From assembly GCF_000380985.1 (NCBI RefSeq), contig NZ_KB905694.1, positions 62,001-126,000 of the forward strand: a stretch of 64,000 nucleotides of DNA, written 5' to 3'. The stretch comes from Proteiniphilum acetatigenes DSM 18083 (GTDB lineage: Bacteria > Bacteroidota > Bacteroidia > Bacteroidales > Dysgonomonadaceae). The translations under genes and the position numbers were made by a program. Positions 26,534 through 37,131 of this stretch are shown here, one piece after another. The notes under the pieces were generated by a model, which worked only from the letters and a program-made list of their open reading frames with translations, made no database searches and was not told where the DNA came from. Each line of letters starts with the position of its first letter. Position 1 is the first letter of the stretch.

Positions 26534-27586
26534 ATGAAACAATTATTTTTCTCGTTATTAATCGTGTGTAGCTGTATCTGTTTTTACTCTTATGTGAATA
26601 AACCCACAAGCGCGTCAATGGCTGAAGAGACAGCCGGTAAACTTGGACAAACGCCTGTCGTGTTGGCGTATGTAGTTTCAGGAAGCGAGATAATGCCTGA
26701 TCCCAATTATGTGACACATATCAATTATGCCTTTGGTCATGTGAATAACAGTTTCGATGGCATTCAAATTCAAAATGAACCACGGCTGAAACAAATTACA
26801 GGCCTTAAAGAAGCACATCCTCATCTGAAAATAATGCTCTCGATCGGTGGATGGACCAGCGGACGATTCAGCGAGATGGCAGCAGATGACGTCACACGTG
26901 ATGCCTTTGCAAAAGATTGCCAACGGGTGATAGATGAGTTTAATCTGGATGGGATTGATATGGATTGGGAGTATCCCACCAGCAGTGCGGCAGGCATCTC
27001 ATCCTCTCCCCAGGATATGGATAATTTTACGTCCTTGATGAAAGAGATCCGAAACTATATTGGAGATGATAAGTTACTGACATTTGCCAGTGCATACAAT
27101 GCAAAATATTATGATTTCAAGGCAGTTGACCCGTATATTGACTTTGTAAATATCATGACGTATGATATGGGACGTCCACCTTATCACAATTCACCCCTTC
27201 ATCGCTCTGAGTTCACACGCAGTATGTCCATTGAGGAGTCGGTACAAGCGCATGTTGATGCAGGTGTACCACTTAATAAGTTGACTTTGGGTATTCCGTT
27301 TTATGGCCATGCCATCAAGGAAATTGCAGATTTTATTGATTATAAAGACATTCATATCCTCGATGCTGATTACACATTGAAGTGGGATTCTTTGGGTGGT
27401 GTGCCTTACTATGTGGATGACGAAGGGAAATTTATATGTTCATTCGACAATCCTGAATCGGCAAAGCTAAAATGTGAATTCGCAAAAAAGAAAGAGATGC
27501 TAGGTGTGATGTATTGGGAATATACATGTGATGATGCCAACGGAACACTTCGCAAAATCACTTATGAAACCATGTATGCGCAATGA
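26534..27586 (+). CDS. Glycoside hydrolase family 18 (chitinase / endoglycosidase-like), exported
   Basis: 350 residues. The N-terminus MKQLFFSLLIVCSCICFYSY is a signal sequence, possibly of lipoprotein type. The TIM barrel starts with TPVVLAYVVSGSEIMPDPNY; IMLSIGGWTSGRFSEMA is the SxGG motif, and LDGIDMDWEYP near residue 140 holds the DxxDxDxE catalytic motif complete. GVMYWEYTCDD closes the barrel. It would cleave beta-1,4-GlcNAc links in chitin, peptidoglycan fragments or N-glycans. It begins 19 bp after the ZIP gene, but the two have no evident functional link. Confidence 0.92.
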   Translation: MKQLFFSLLIVCSCICFYSYVNKPTSASMAEETAGKLGQTPVVLAYVVSGSEIMPDPNYVTHINYAFGHVNNSFDGIQIQNEPRLKQITGLKEAHPHLKIMLSIGGWTSGRFSEMAADDVTRDAFAKDCQRVIDEFNLDGIDMDWEYPTSSAAGISSSPQDMDNFTSLMKEIRNYIGDDKLLTFASAYNAKYYDFKAVDPYIDFVNIMTYDMGRPPYHNSPLHRSEFTRSMSIEESVQAHVDAGVPLNKLTLGIPFYGHAIKEIADFIDYKDIHILDADYTLKWDSLGGVPYYVDDEGKFICSFDNPESAKLKCEFAKKKEMLGVMYWEYTCDDANGTLRKITYETMYAQ

Positions 27587-27648
27587 TAAGTATGTTTCGC
27601 AATTAATCATTTGTTTTCTGGATTATCTTTGACAAAGACACAAATACT

Positions 27649-27688
27649 TATTGACGAAAAACAAAAAAATAATATTTTTTCGTCAATA
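27649..27688. terminator. Bidirectional hairpin between convergent genes
   Basis: TATTGACGAAAAA (27649-27661) and TTTTTCGTCAATA (27676-27688) are exact inverted copies. Runs of A and T inside the stem can serve as terminator tracts for both strands. Confidence 0.6.
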
Positions 27689-27731
27689 TATCAATTTCTA
27701 TTGTACAGTAGGAGATATGACAGACTTACTA

Positions 27732-28154
27732 TCAATTTCCTTGTTGCAGTTCATTTTTTATTGCCGTTATATTTGTTTCCCGTTCAATAGAATAAGTATT
27801 ATCTTTCAAATTACAGAACCGATAAAGCTGCAATGCTTTTTCCAAGTATTTAGTAGCATTTCCGGATTGAGTATTAAATCCTATTTCTGTTATAACTTTT
27901 GCCAAAGATTCTGTATTTTCAATATTGAAACCTTCAAAACGTGATAAATATTCACTTGTTTTTTCACCGTTTAGGTGCAGAAACATGTCCAGGTCAAAGT
28001 TGATTTCATTCAAAAGCATCCCCTTTGCCTCATCCACTTTATTCTCTATAGTTATTGCAGGATTGTCTCTGCCCCCGAAAAGCATATTTCGAACAGCACT
28101 TATTATCAGCCCGAACTTTCCTATTTCCCGTATTATATAATCTTCGTGTTGCAT
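27732..28154 (-). CDS. Small cytoplasmic protein of unknown function
   Basis: 140 residues. I do not recognise it with certainty. It begins MQHEDYIIREIGKFGLIISA and is rich in helix-forming residues, with a TPR-like end (YLEKALQLYRFCNLKDNTYS). No signal peptide, no cysteine or histidine motif. The opening QHEDYIIREI resembles a group of short bacterial proteins of unknown role. Alone between convergent terminator and asparaginase gene. Confidence 0.6.
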   Translation of the reverse strand: MQHEDYIIREIGKFGLIISAVRNMLFGGRDNPAITIENKVDEAKGMLLNEINFDLDMFLHLNGEKTSEYLSRFEGFNIENTESLAKVITEIGFNTQSGNATKYLEKALQLYRFCNLKDNTYSIERETNITAIKNELQQGN

Positions 28155-28288
28155 ACGCTTGTTCTATTTCAGGGCTTAACTTCCTATACAGGCAATAAAT
28201 ATACAGCTTTTATAAATACAGAGGGCAGTACAAGCAAAATAATATTTTTACCACACTCTAATAACCCAAACATCTCAAACAGATTTTT

Positions 28289-29335
28289 TTACCTTCTCAC
28301 TGTCAATTCGCCACGAAGGGAGACAGACATAAGGCGTTTTACTTCCGCCGGTGTTTTTCCTTCACCGAACAGAACCATCAATTTAGCCAAAGCGGCTTCG
28401 GTAGTGATATCGTGTCCGCTCACCGCACCCAATTTCTCCAGACGTTGCCCGTTCTCATATCGGTGCATCTCTACACCTCCATAGAGGCACTGTGTAACAT
28501 TGACAATCACAATGCCCTGCTCTATCGCATCATGCAATAAGTCTATAAACCACAAATCAATAGGAGAATTTCCGGTGCCATACGTTTCCAATACGACCCC
28601 TTTAAGACCGGGAATTGCAAGATGTGCCCGCACGACTGCCTCAGAAATACCGGGAAACAGCTTTAGGATCACCACATGTGGATCCATTGCATAATTGAAA
28701 TTTACAGGCTTCTCGTAGTCAGGCTTAAGGATGAACTGGTCATTGTAACGGATATTCAGCCCTGCCTCACCCAAATAAGGATAATTGGGGCTGGTGAATG
28801 CGCTGAAGTTATTGGCGTTAATCTTCGTGGTGCGGTTCCCTCGCATCAGCAGGTTTTGCATATAAACGCACAGCTCCGGAACGATAGGACGTCCGATAGC
28901 ATCTTTTTTATCTGCTGCAATCTCAAGTGCGGTGATAAGATTTTCTTTCCCGTCCGTCCGGAGTTTACCGATAGGAAGCTGTGACCCGGTCAGGATAACC
29001 GGTTTGGTGAGATTATCCAGCATCAGACTTAGCACCGAAGCAGTATAAGCCATAGTATCGGTGCCGTGGAGAATAACGAAACCGTCGTATTCATCATAGT
29101 GATCTTCTATCACGTGGACTATCTGCTGCCAGATGGAAGGAGACATATCCGAGGAATCGATGGGGGGATCAAACAGATAGGTTTCCACATTGAATTTCAG
29201 CCGTTTTATTTCCGGCATATTGGAGTATAGGTGACTGAAGTTAAACGGTTCCAAGGCACCCGTTTCCGCATTCTCTACCATCCCGATGGTTCCTCCTGTA
29301 TACATAAGGAGCACATTTGCATTTCTATCGATCAT
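28289..29335 (-). CDS. ansA: Type I (cytoplasmic) L-asparaginase
   Basis: 348 residues, no signal peptide. The first catalytic threonine lies in VLLMYTGGTIGM near residue 12, and the second motif GFVILHGTDTMAYTAS near residue 85 holds the Thr-Asp pair; PVILTGSQLPIG follows. It hydrolyses L-asparagine to aspartate and ammonia. Single gene. Confidence 0.94.
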   Translation of the reverse strand: MIDRNANVLLMYTGGTIGMVENAETGALEPFNFSHLYSNMPEIKRLKFNVETYLFDPPIDSSDMSPSIWQQIVHVIEDHYDEYDGFVILHGTDTMAYTASVLSLMLDNLTKPVILTGSQLPIGKLRTDGKENLITALEIAADKKDAIGRPIVPELCVYMQNLLMRGNRTTKINANNFSAFTSPNYPYLGEAGLNIRYNDQFILKPDYEKPVNFNYAMDPHVVILKLFPGISEAVVRAHLAIPGLKGVVLETYGTGNSPIDLWFIDLLHDAIEQGIVIVNVTQCLYGGVEMHRYENGQRLEKLGAVSGHDITTEAALAKLMVLFGEGKTPAEVKRLMSVSLRGELTVRR

Positions 29336-29463
29336 ATCAGCATAATTTTACACAAAAATAGCAATTTGCAATTATATGCTTATCTTTTTGATAGAAATTT
29401 CTCCTTAAAAACAGGAAGATGTGGATAAAAAACTTCACTTTTTCTTAATTTAATCCATTCCTG

Positions 29464-29868
29464 TCAGTCTGGAACAAATGCTACAGCATCTATTTCAACC
29501 AGAAAATCCGGGTGAGCCAGTGCCGAAACAAAAAAACCGGTAATTGCAGGAGGATTTTTCAGTTTGTCCAAATACTTCTGAGATGCCTGAAATCCACGAT
29601 ACAAATCCTGTCCCTGAACAATAAGTATAGTTAGTTTTACAAGATTGTCAAATGTTGCCCCACAAACGGAAAGCGCTACCTGCAAATTTCTCATTACCTG
29701 ATCTGTTTGTTGAGCAATATCTCCCTTACCTACGATCTCTCCCTGTGCGTTTACAGCATCTTGTCCACCAATATAGATGGTCTTCCCCCCCTGTGTAGTC
29801 ACAATTTGTGAAAACGCCGGATTTTTTGAAAGTCCGTCAGGGTTAATGTATTCTACTTTGTCATTCAT
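29464..29868 (-). CDS. RidA-family protein
   Basis: 134 residues. Conserved blocks KTIYIGGQDAVNAQGEIVGK, GDIAQQTDQVMRNLQVALSV and PPAITGFFVSALAHPDFLVE match the YjgF/YER057c/UK114 family. Canonical RidA deaminates reactive enamines/imines with an arginine in an R-x-C/E context near the C-terminus; here that segment reads ITGFFVSALAHPDFLVEIDA without that arginine, so it may belong to a non-deaminase subgroup. Confidence 0.88.
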   Translation of the reverse strand: MNDKVEYINPDGLSKNPAFSQIVTTQGGKTIYIGGQDAVNAQGEIVGKGDIAQQTDQVMRNLQVALSVCGATFDNLVKLTILIVQGQDLYRGFQASQKYLDKLKNPPAITGFFVSALAHPDFLVEIDAVAFVPD

Positions 29869-30091
29869 TTTTCTTACTTATTTATTTGTTAGAGTTAGAG
29901 ATTGGGTTACCTCTTGATCAAACAATTAATTTAAGGTAATCCATAGAAAAAAGACACGGGATAAAATACAAAAGATTTTACTTTTACCTTTTTGAATAAC
30001 ATAAAAATATGCATAATTGTTGTCGCTTACATTACCGAACTAAACAGAAATTGAATTGTTTAGTTTAATATATAACAATCAACTCAGCAAT

Positions 30092-30514
30092 ATGGTTACA
30101 CACTCTATTCAAACAGTTTGGAGAGAAAATAATATTTTCGATACCGAGATCGACGGACACAAGGTCACTATCGATCTGGCAGAAGAGGCAGGAGGTAATG
30201 ATGCAGGACCAAGACCGAAAAGGTTACTTTTAATTGCAGCTGCAGGATGTACGGGATTGGATGTGATGGAAATTGTCCGTAAGATGAGAATTGATCTGAA
30301 AGGTTTTGATATACGCATGGAAGCCGAAATGGCTGAAGAACATCCTAAACAATATACATCACTGAAAGTGATCTACGAATTTGAAGGGGACAATCTTCCG
30401 GAAGAAAAGCTGGAACGGGCATGTAAACTCTCGTTCGACAACTACTGTGGTGTATTAGCTATGTACAAAAAAGCGATACCTGTAACTTACGAAGTAATCA
30501 TAAAGAACTCCTGA
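30092..30514 (+). CDS. OsmC-family peroxide-reducing protein
   Basis: 140 residues from the ATG at 30092 (MVTHSIQTVWRENNIFDTEI); the frame opens at 30056 but the extra residues are not conserved. The first redox cysteine lies in RLLLIAAAGCTGLDVMEIVR and the second in the SFDNYCGVLAMYKKA segment, the usual OsmC pair. It reduces organic hydroperoxides or binds small thiol-reactive compounds in the cytoplasm. Confidence 0.9.
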   Translation: MVTHSIQTVWRENNIFDTEIDGHKVTIDLAEEAGGNDAGPRPKRLLLIAAAGCTGLDVMEIVRKMRIDLKGFDIRMEAEMAEEHPKQYTSLKVIYEFEGDNLPEEKLERACKLSFDNYCGVLAMYKKAIPVTYEVIIKNS

Positions 30515-30556
30515 ATTTTTCCTATACCTATTACGGAAAAAATTCCATATTTTTTG

Positions 30557-30738
30557 TAACTTTGCGGCTCATTCGGCTTTGCCGTTATTTAATTCTATTG
30601 TTATTTGGCTTCGCCGTTATTCACTTCATGATACTACTGAATGTTTTGCCATAAGTGCGTAGAAAGACAACACTTGTTTTGACTATGTGAAGGTAGCAAA
30701 CATCTAAATTTACGAAGTAAATTTGAATAACAATCGAA
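30557..30738 (+). promoter_or_regulatory. pgk promoter (-7 box) and leader repeat family B, copy 1
   Basis: TAACTTTG (30557-30564) fits the -7 box, with no clear -33. The leader then contains TTCGGCTTTGCCGTTATT (from 30572) and a second TTCGCCGTTATTCACTTC. At 30725-30738 comes GAATAACAATCGAA, ending 30 nt before the pgk ATG. The same parts, in the same order, lie before the minus-strand gene at 58555. Confidence 0.55.
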
Positions 30739-30768
30739 AGTAAATTAATATTTAATATATACTGGACT

Positions 30769-32028
30769 ATGCAAACAATGGACACTTTTAATTTTGCCGG
30801 TAAAAAGGCATTTGTGCGTGTGGACTTCAATGTTCCTCTCGATGAGAATTTCAATATCACCGACGATACACGTATCCGCGCAGCCATCCCTACTCTGAAA
30901 AAAATCCTGAAGGATGGTGGCAGCGTCATCATAGGATCGCATTTAGGCAGACCGAAAGGCCCGACCGATAAATTTTCTCTCAAGCATATCCTTCCCCGTG
31001 TATCGGAACTGTTAGGAGTGGATGTACAGTTTGCCAACGACTGCATAGGTGAAGAAGCTGAAGCCAAAGCCGCTGCATTACGTCCCGGTGAAGCATTACT
31101 GCTCGAAAACCTCCGTTTTTATGCGGAAGAAGAAGGTAAACCGCGCCTGGCTGCGGATGCCACTGAGGAAGAGACTGCCAAAGCAAAAAAAGAAGTAAAA
31201 GAGTCGCAGAAAGAATTCACCAGGAAACTGGCTTCTTATGCCGATGTGTATGTAAATGATGCTTTCGGAACAGCACACCGCGCTCATGCTTCCACAGCAC
31301 TGATTGCCGACCATTTCGATGCTGATAACAAATTGTTCGGATACCTGTTGCAAAATGAGATCACTGCCGTGGAGAAAGTGATGAACGAAACCCAACGTCC
31401 TTTCACAGCTATTATGGGAGGTTCAAAGGTATCGACCAAAATAGAAATCATCAAAAACCTGTTGGATAAAGTGGATAACCTGATCCTGGCAGGAGGAATG
31501 ACCTATACGTTTGCCAAAGCATTCGGCGGTAAGATCGGCGACTCCATCGTAGAAGACGATAAGTTGGATTTGGCAAAGGAGCTCGTGGAACTGGCAAAAG
31601 AAAAAGGCGTCAACCTGGTGTTGGCAACCGATGCTAAAATTGCAGACAGCTTCAGCAATGATGCCAAGACCGATTTTGCTCCTGTAACAGAGATACCCGA
31701 TGGATGGGAAGGACTCGATATCGGTCCGGAATCGGAAAAAGCTTTCGCCGAGATAATTAAAAACTCAAAGACGATCCTATGGAACGGACCGGTCGGCGTA
31801 TTTGAATTCGACAACTTCGATAAAGGATCACGTGCGGTTTCTAATGCGATTGTAGATGCTACCCAAAAAGGCGCTTTCTCACTCGTAGGGGGTGGCGATT
31901 CGGTAGCCTGCGTCAATAAATTCGGACAAGCCGACGAAGTATCGTATGTGTCTACCGGTGGCGGCGCCCTGCTCGAAATGATCGAAGGCAAAGTACTTCC
32001 GGGAATCAAAGCGATAAGAGGATATTAA
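30769..32028 (+). CDS. pgk: Phosphoglycerate kinase
   Basis: 419 residues, normal length. The N-terminal signature [20 protein letters not shown] is complete, and [14 protein letters not shown] follows with the substrate-binding arginine. The nucleotide domain has [40 protein letters not shown] and the glycine-rich end [16 protein letters not shown]. It makes ATP from 1,3-bisphosphoglycerate in glycolysis. A strong terminator follows. An ATG nine bases downstream is also possible as start. Confidence 0.96.
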   Translation: MQTMDTFNFAGKKAFVRVDFNVPLDENFNITDDTRIRAAIPTLKKILKDGGSVIIGSHLGRPKGPTDKFSLKHILPRVSELLGVDVQFANDCIGEEAEAKAAALRPGEALLLENLRFYAEEEGKPRLAADATEEETAKAKKEVKESQKEFTRKLASYADVYVNDAFGTAHRAHASTALIADHFDADNKLFGYLLQNEITAVEKVMNETQRPFTAIMGGSKVSTKIEIIKNLLDKVDNLILAGGMTYTFAKAFGGKIGDSIVEDDKLDLAKELVELAKEKGVNLVLATDAKIADSFSNDAKTDFAPVTEIPDGWEGLDIGPESEKAFAEIIKNSKTILWNGPVGVFEFDNFDKGSRAVSNAIVDATQKGAFSLVGGGDSVACVNKFGQADEVSYVSTGGGALLEMIEGKVLPGIKAIRGY

Positions 32029-32053
32029 TCTTCTCTGTTCACATAAAGATAAT

Positions 32054-32090
32054 AAGGGTGGAACTCTCACACACAGGAGTTTCCACCCTT
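32054..32090 (+). terminator. Rho-independent terminator after pgk
   Basis: AAGGGTGGAACTC pairs with GAGTTTCCACCCTT (one bulge) over an 11-nt loop, followed by TATTGTTT. Confidence 0.75.
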
Positions 32091-32191
32091 TATTGTTTAA
32101 ATTCTCTTTATGAGATTCTATAATTCCGTTTACACTGTTCGCATTTCCTTTTATGGGAAGCATAATCCCTTTTATGGGTTTAATAATTCCT

Positions 32192-34654
32192 CTACAGGAA
32201 TGAAGAACTTTCGGAGGCATGGCCCCGCTTATGTGCAAGGATCATCATAATCTCAGTATTCGAAAAATCAGGATGCAAGGTGTAATATACAGGATCGTCG
32301 GGTGAACCAGTCCTAAGTTTCTCTTCCGCCAGACGAAGCCGCTCCAGTGGAATAAAATCGGTAACGATCAGTTCGCCCGTCTCCACATATTTTGCCAGAT
32401 GCGTACTGATAGTCGAAACTGCCAGATTCCGCTCTTCGGCTATCTCTTCGATCGTTTTTCCCGACCGGAACATTTCCAAACTCAAACGCCGGCTATCCCC
32501 TTTTTGTTTCTTCTCTTTTTTCTCTTTCTTTTCTTTCCTTTTTCTTTTGGATACTTCCTTCTCCGGCAGACAGGACTCCAGCCCGTGCCTCTCACAGTAA
32601 TCTCTGATGACTGATAAGAAAATTTGTCCGTATTTTTCGACTTTGGCTGGTCCGAATCCGGTGATTTGAAGCAACTCTTTTTCATTTTGTGGCAAATATT
32701 CCGCCATCTCATAGAGCGTCTTACTTCCAGCCACCAAATAAATCGGTAAGTCCCGCGGACCACATATCTTATTCCGCTCCTCTATCAGCAGACGATATAG
32801 GCCGGGATGTGACAGGTCGGACTTCGCGGAGGCCGATGCAGCATAAGCATTTACACTAAAGGAAGGAAGCATAAAACTATTTTTCACCTCAAAGTAGGCC
32901 TCAATACTTGTATCGGATTTTAGTTCACCTAGGAGATCCTGCTTCAAGGCCAGATCGGAAAAAATATCCTGGATCGCCTCGTTATACTCGGCAGCGTGTG
33001 CCCGGCTATCGGTCGTAGCAGGCGATTGTCGCAGATCGTCTATCAACAGATCCATCTTTTCCACAAAGAAATCACCGGCAGCGTTTAACCGGCTTCTTAA
33101 ATAGTCTTCGTTTACAGGATACTGACCAAAGATCGAGTTCAATTGCACCTGAAATTTCGCTGCCACCCGCTCCATCTCCTCCAGTTGTTGCCGGATATTT
33201 TGTAAATAAGGTAATGTCTCCTCATTGAACGACTCTCCCCACTCCTTAACCTTCGACAACAATCGTGTGGTTTGCGACAAGATACCCTCAAAATCGAAAA
33301 CAGACAACAGAAGGTGGCAACGATATGCTTTGCGCGACTCTTCCAACTGGTTTTCAAGCACATCAACGGTCAGCTTATTCCTTTCATAGTCTATAATCTG
33401 ACGGTCATTGCGAATACTATCCGGATGTATCTTGCTCAAAAGTACGATACCTTCCAACGAACGGCACCGGCTCAATGCCACATATACCTGTCCCGGTGCA
33501 AAAGCTTGTCCGGCATCGATCACCACTTTGTCAAAAGTAAGCCCCTGGCTTTTATGAATAGTGATAGCCCATGCCAGGCGTAAGGGGTACTGTATAAAAC
33601 GCCCCAGTATGTTTTCTTCTATCTGTTTTGTATCCGGATTGGCCGAGTAACCGATATTTTCCCACATAGTGCGCTCCACTTCGATATATTCATCTCCATC
33701 ACAACACACAATAATACTGTCTCCTTCAATTTTATCGACAACACCCGTTTTTCCATTATAGAAACGTGCCGCCTCGGTATCATTTCTAAGGAACATCACC
33801 TTTGCGCCGGGTTTCAGCTCCAGTACCGGCTCAGTAGGATAGTTCCTCTCGGAATACTCTCCCTCGATTTTGGCTGCGAACCTGTAAGTCTTACCCTCTA
33901 ATTTATTCAACTCCCGACTGTTGATCTGATCAGCTTTGTAATTATGGGTGGTGAGGACAATATAATCATCCTCATACTTGGGTGTAAACTGCGGATCATA
34001 TCGATTTTCGAGCATCCGGAAACTCTCCGGAGAAAGACAATCGTTCCGGATCTCGTTCAACACCCGTATAAAATCGTTGTTTGTCTGACGATAAATTTTC
34101 TCAAATTCGATATAGACAGGCGAATCCTGCATAATCACCCGGCTATGGAAGAAATAGGGACTTTGATAATATCCCGATAGCAAACGCCATTCCTCTTCTT
34201 TCGCTACCGGAGAGAGCTGGAACATATCACCAATAAAAACGACCTGCACACCACCGAAAAGCTGGTCTCCCCTGTATCGGAAATGACGCAGAGAGGCGTC
34301 GATCGCGTCCAGCAGATCGGCACGTACCATACTTATCTCATCGATCACCAGCAACTCCAGTTCTTGTAATACCCTCCGGCGATGTCCCCGCATTCTTGTC
34401 TGACTGATCAGTTGTTTCCTTCCCTCGGGGGTAGGAAAGAAAGGCGTAAGCGGTAATTGAAAAAAAGAATGGATCGTAGTACCACCGGCATTGATGGCTG
34501 CTACACCGGTAGGTGCAACCACCGCCATCTGCTTACCGGAAATCTCTTTCAGGCGATGCAGAAATGTAGTTTTTCCTGTCCCCGCTTTTCCGGTAATAAA
34601 CAAATTCCGATTGGTATGAAGCGCAAAGTCAAATGCTAATTGATTATTGTCCAT
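32192..34654 (-). CDS. PIF1/RecD-like DNA helicase with HRDC and C-terminal helix-turn-helix domains
   Basis: 820 residues. Walker A GKAGTGKTT near residue 22, then AVVAPTGVAAINAGGTTIHS (motif Ia), LLVIDEISMVRADLLDAID (Walker B) and QVVFIGDMFQLSPV (motif III). Near residue 370 the PIF1/RecD C-terminal motif WAITIHKSQGLTFDKV and VYVALSRCRSLEGI. HRDC domain near 625-700 (LVAGSKTLYEMAEYLPQNEK). Then a lysine/glutamate-rich linker and an HTH_40-like end (FRSGKTIEEIAEERNLAVST) as in Bacteroidota RecQ-like proteins. It likely unwinds DNA in repair or recombination. Single gene. Confidence 0.92.
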   Translation of the reverse strand: MDNNQLAFDFALHTNRNLFITGKAGTGKTTFLHRLKEISGKQMAVVAPTGVAAINAGGTTIHSFFQLPLTPFFPTPEGRKQLISQTRMRGHRRRVLQELELLVIDEISMVRADLLDAIDASLRHFRYRGDQLFGGVQVVFIGDMFQLSPVAKEEEWRLLSGYYQSPYFFHSRVIMQDSPVYIEFEKIYRQTNNDFIRVLNEIRNDCLSPESFRMLENRYDPQFTPKYEDDYIVLTTHNYKADQINSRELNKLEGKTYRFAAKIEGEYSERNYPTEPVLELKPGAKVMFLRNDTEAARFYNGKTGVVDKIEGDSIIVCCDGDEYIEVERTMWENIGYSANPDTKQIEENILGRFIQYPLRLAWAITIHKSQGLTFDKVVIDAGQAFAPGQVYVALSRCRSLEGIVLLSKIHPDSIRNDRQIIDYERNKLTVDVLENQLEESRKAYRCHLLLSVFDFEGILSQTTRLLSKVKEWGESFNEETLPYLQNIRQQLEEMERVAAKFQVQLNSIFGQYPVNEDYLRSRLNAAGDFFVEKMDLLIDDLRQSPATTDSRAHAAEYNEAIQDIFSDLALKQDLLGELKSDTSIEAYFEVKNSFMLPSFSVNAYAASASAKSDLSHPGLYRLLIEERNKICGPRDLPIYLVAGSKTLYEMAEYLPQNEKELLQITGFGPAKVEKYGQIFLSVIRDYCERHGLESCLPEKEVSKRKRKEKKEKKEKKQKGDSRRLSLEMFRSGKTIEEIAEERNLAVSTISTHLAKYVETGELIVTDFIPLERLRLAEEKLRTGSPDDPVYYTLHPDFSNTEIMMILAHKRGHASESSSFL

Positions 34655-34827
34655 TCTCTTTAAAGATTAAACCGCTCTATCTTAATGCGATATAAAGTAA
34701 CAATAAACAAAAATAGGTTAAATACAGGATTCTCCCAAATTTCAAGACAGTCAATATGAGATGTTATTCAATTTATACCTACAAAAACACTATTTCTTTC
34801 ATTTTGGAATTCGGAGCAGAGAATTAA

Positions 34828-35205
34828 TTACTCACCGAATTTTTGTCTATACTCTATTGGACTGCATCCTTTTATTTTTTTAAACATTCTAAAAACATTA
34901 GAATAATCACTAAAGCCACACTGATTGATCAAATCACACATTGACATCTTTGTCGTTGTCAATAAAATAATAAAATGATCCATTCTTACATTTAATATAA
35001 ATTGATAGATTGAAATTCCCATTGTTTTTTTAAATCTGATTTCCAAACTCCTTCTGGAAAGAGGGACTAAATCTGTCAACCGATTTATATTGAATTCCAA
35101 ATAAAAGTTAGCTTCAATATATTTAATAATTTTCTCAATATATATATCGCTAACATTAAACTTTTCTGTAGAATTTCTGAGTTCAATACGTAAGGGATTA
35201 CTTTG
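34828..35205 (-). pseudogene. C-terminal fragment of a XylR-like AraC regulator, truncated by IS
   Basis: The last 125 codons read RIELRNSTEKFNVSDIYIEK, then LTDLVPLSRRSLEIRFKKTM and MSMCDLINQCGFSDYSNVFR, FKKIKGCSPIEYRQKFGE. This is the DNA-binding end of the LacI/AraC-hybrid sugar regulators of Bacteroidota. Upstream of about 35205 the sequence belongs to an IS4-type transposase in the opposite orientation, so the sensor half is lost. Confidence 0.75.
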
Positions 35206-36135
35206 GCACATATCAACGGGACCAAGGACTGGCGTATCTATCACGACTTCGGTCAGATATTGATTGCACAAGCGAGACACCTGTACCGCAACGAGCCTTC
35301 CAGACTCGACGTGGACGGAATCGTCCATGCCTTCGACAGCAGTACGATGAAACTTTGCCTGCAACTCTGTCCATGGGCAAGACTTCATCATGATAAAGGT
35401 GGTGTAAAGATGCATACCCTGCTGGATTTGCGGGGAGCGATTCCCACATTTGTTTATCTGACGGAAGCTGCAGTCCATGACTCCAAAGCTATGAGCCTCG
35501 TACCCGTGGAGCCTGGCAATTACTACCTCATGGATAAGGGATATGTGGATTTCAAGCAGTTGTTCTGCCACTTTCATTGCCAGCGGGCTTTCTTCGTCAC
35601 CAGGGCCAAGGACAACATGAAGTATGAGGTGATAGAAGAACATCCGGTTGATAAAAGTACCGGAGTTGTTAGCGATTCCACTATCAGGCTGACGGGACTG
35701 AAAACCTCCCGATGGTATCCGGATACACTCCGCATGGTTGTGTATGAGGATTATGCCACGGGAAATGTCTATCGGTTCCTGACCAATGACTTCACACATT
35801 CTTACCTGACCATTGCTGAACTTTATAGGGAACGTTGGCAAGTGGAATGTTTCTTCAAATGGATCAAACAACATCTGAACATCGAGGCGTTCTACGGAAC
35901 CAGCCAGAATGCAGTATACTCGCAGATATGGATTGCCATCTGCGAGTACCTGCTGCTTGCTATTGCCAGAAAGATGTTTCATATTGATCAAGAACTTTAT
36001 ATTTTATCGTCCGTCGTCGGCAAAGTACTCTTTGAGAGGAAGCCTTTAGGCGAACTGTTTATCAAACCAAAACGTCCGATGAATGATTCCGATTCAGATC
36101 AACTGAACCTATGGGCTAATTTCTTTGGACAGTAG
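35203..36135 (+). mobile_element. IS4-type transposase, 5'-truncated insertion sequence
   Basis: 310 residues of a DDE transposase. First aspartate in IVHAFDSSTMKLCLQLCPWA, second in NYYLMDKGYVDFKQLF, and glutamate in YRERWQVECFFKWIKQHLN (the YREK-type motif of IS4). Full members begin about 90 residues earlier with a DUF4372-like segment; here the frame starts abruptly at DWRIYHDFGQILIAQARHLY, where the AraC fragment begins on the other strand. So the element's left end and the AraC front were lost together. I could not define inverted repeats; the right end is probably within about 50 bp after 36135. Confidence 0.8.
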
Positions 36136-36384
36136 TGAGACCAATTATAATTTTCATATCATCAAATTGGGTTACACAAGCGATCAGATTTCTTATCCAC
36201 ACTCTTCATTGATATGTTGATATCTCGATATGTCGATTTCAGTAAATCTGCCAATTGTTCATTACTAATTGATGATGATCATATCTTCCTTTAGAAAAAG
36301 TATACTATTTTTGCCCAATTATAATATTTTCGTACATTTACACTCAAACAGTATATTAAATAGAACCATTCAAAACAAAAACAG

Positions 36385-37131
36385 ATGAGTGAAAAGGAAA
36401 AGATCATTCGATTGACCGGTTTGGTAAAACGGTTTCCTGTAGGAAATGGCGAATTCACCGCTCTGAACGGGATCAACCTGCAAATCGGGCGTGGAGAATT
36501 TCTCGGATTAGTCGGTCCCAGCGGATCAGGAAAAACTACGCTGCTGAATATCATCGGCTCTCTTGATACGCCCTCCGAAGGAGAAGCCACTGTTCTAGGA
36601 CACTCCATCTCCTCATTGACCGCCAAAGAATCGGCTGCGCTGCGCAACAAAAATATCGGATTTATTTTCCAGAGTTACAATTTGTTGCCGGTTTACACAG
36701 TGTATGAGAATGTGGAATTTGCGCTACTTCTGCAAAAAATATCTCCGGAAGAACGTTATGAAGCCGTGATGAGCGCCCTCGAATGGGTAGGCTTGACCGA
36801 TAAAGCAAAATCCCGTCCGGCCCAACTATCGGGCGGCGAAAGCCAGCGCGTAGCCATAGCCCGTGCAATGGTGAAACGCCCTGATATTGTATTGGCAGAC
36901 GAACCATCGGCAAACCTCGATGCAAAAAACTCGCATACCATTCTTCAAACCATGCGCAGGTTAAACGAAGAGCTTAACACTACTTTCATCTTCGCCACGC
37001 ATGATGAAAAAGTGATGCAGTATCTGAAACGAATCATTTACCTGGAAGATGGGAAAGTGGAAAAAGATTCGGTGATTGAAATCTTCGAATCATCAGATCC
37101 TGCATCTCAAAGCTTGAATTTTGAATCTTGA
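36385..37131 (+). CDS. ABC transporter ATP-binding protein (LolD/MacB type)
   Basis: 248 residues. Walker [19 protein letters not shown] near residue 43, Q-loop [20 protein letters not shown], signature [15 protein letters not shown], Walker [15 protein letters not shown]-loop FIFATHDE. Short N-terminus and [20 protein letters not shown] are typical of the LolD group. It powers the two FtsX-type permeases that follow. A -7-like TATTTTTG lies at 36306. Its last codons (SQSLNFES) lie inside the AT-rich family C repeat, which has entered the coding end. Confidence 0.93.
   Translation: MSEKEKIIRLTGLVKRFPVGNGEFTALNGINLQIGRGEFLGLVGPSGSGKTTLLNIIGSLDTPSEGEATVLGHSISSLTAKESAALRNKNIGFIFQSYNLLPVYTVYENVEFALLLQKISPEERYEAVMSALEWVGLTDKAKSRPAQLSGGESQRVAIARAMVKRPDIVLADEPSANLDAKNSHTILQTMRRLNEELNTTFIFATHDEKVMQYLKRIIYLEDGKVEKDSVIEIFESSDPASQSLNFES

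Noticed and set aside
27624-27632. TATCTTTG promoter box after the GH18 gene
   Set aside because: No suitably placed -33 box and no plus-strand gene downstream.
34828-35991. A single 387-residue minus-strand protein
   Set aside because: Only its last 125 residues have family character (AraC). The front is the antisense of the IS4-type transposase.
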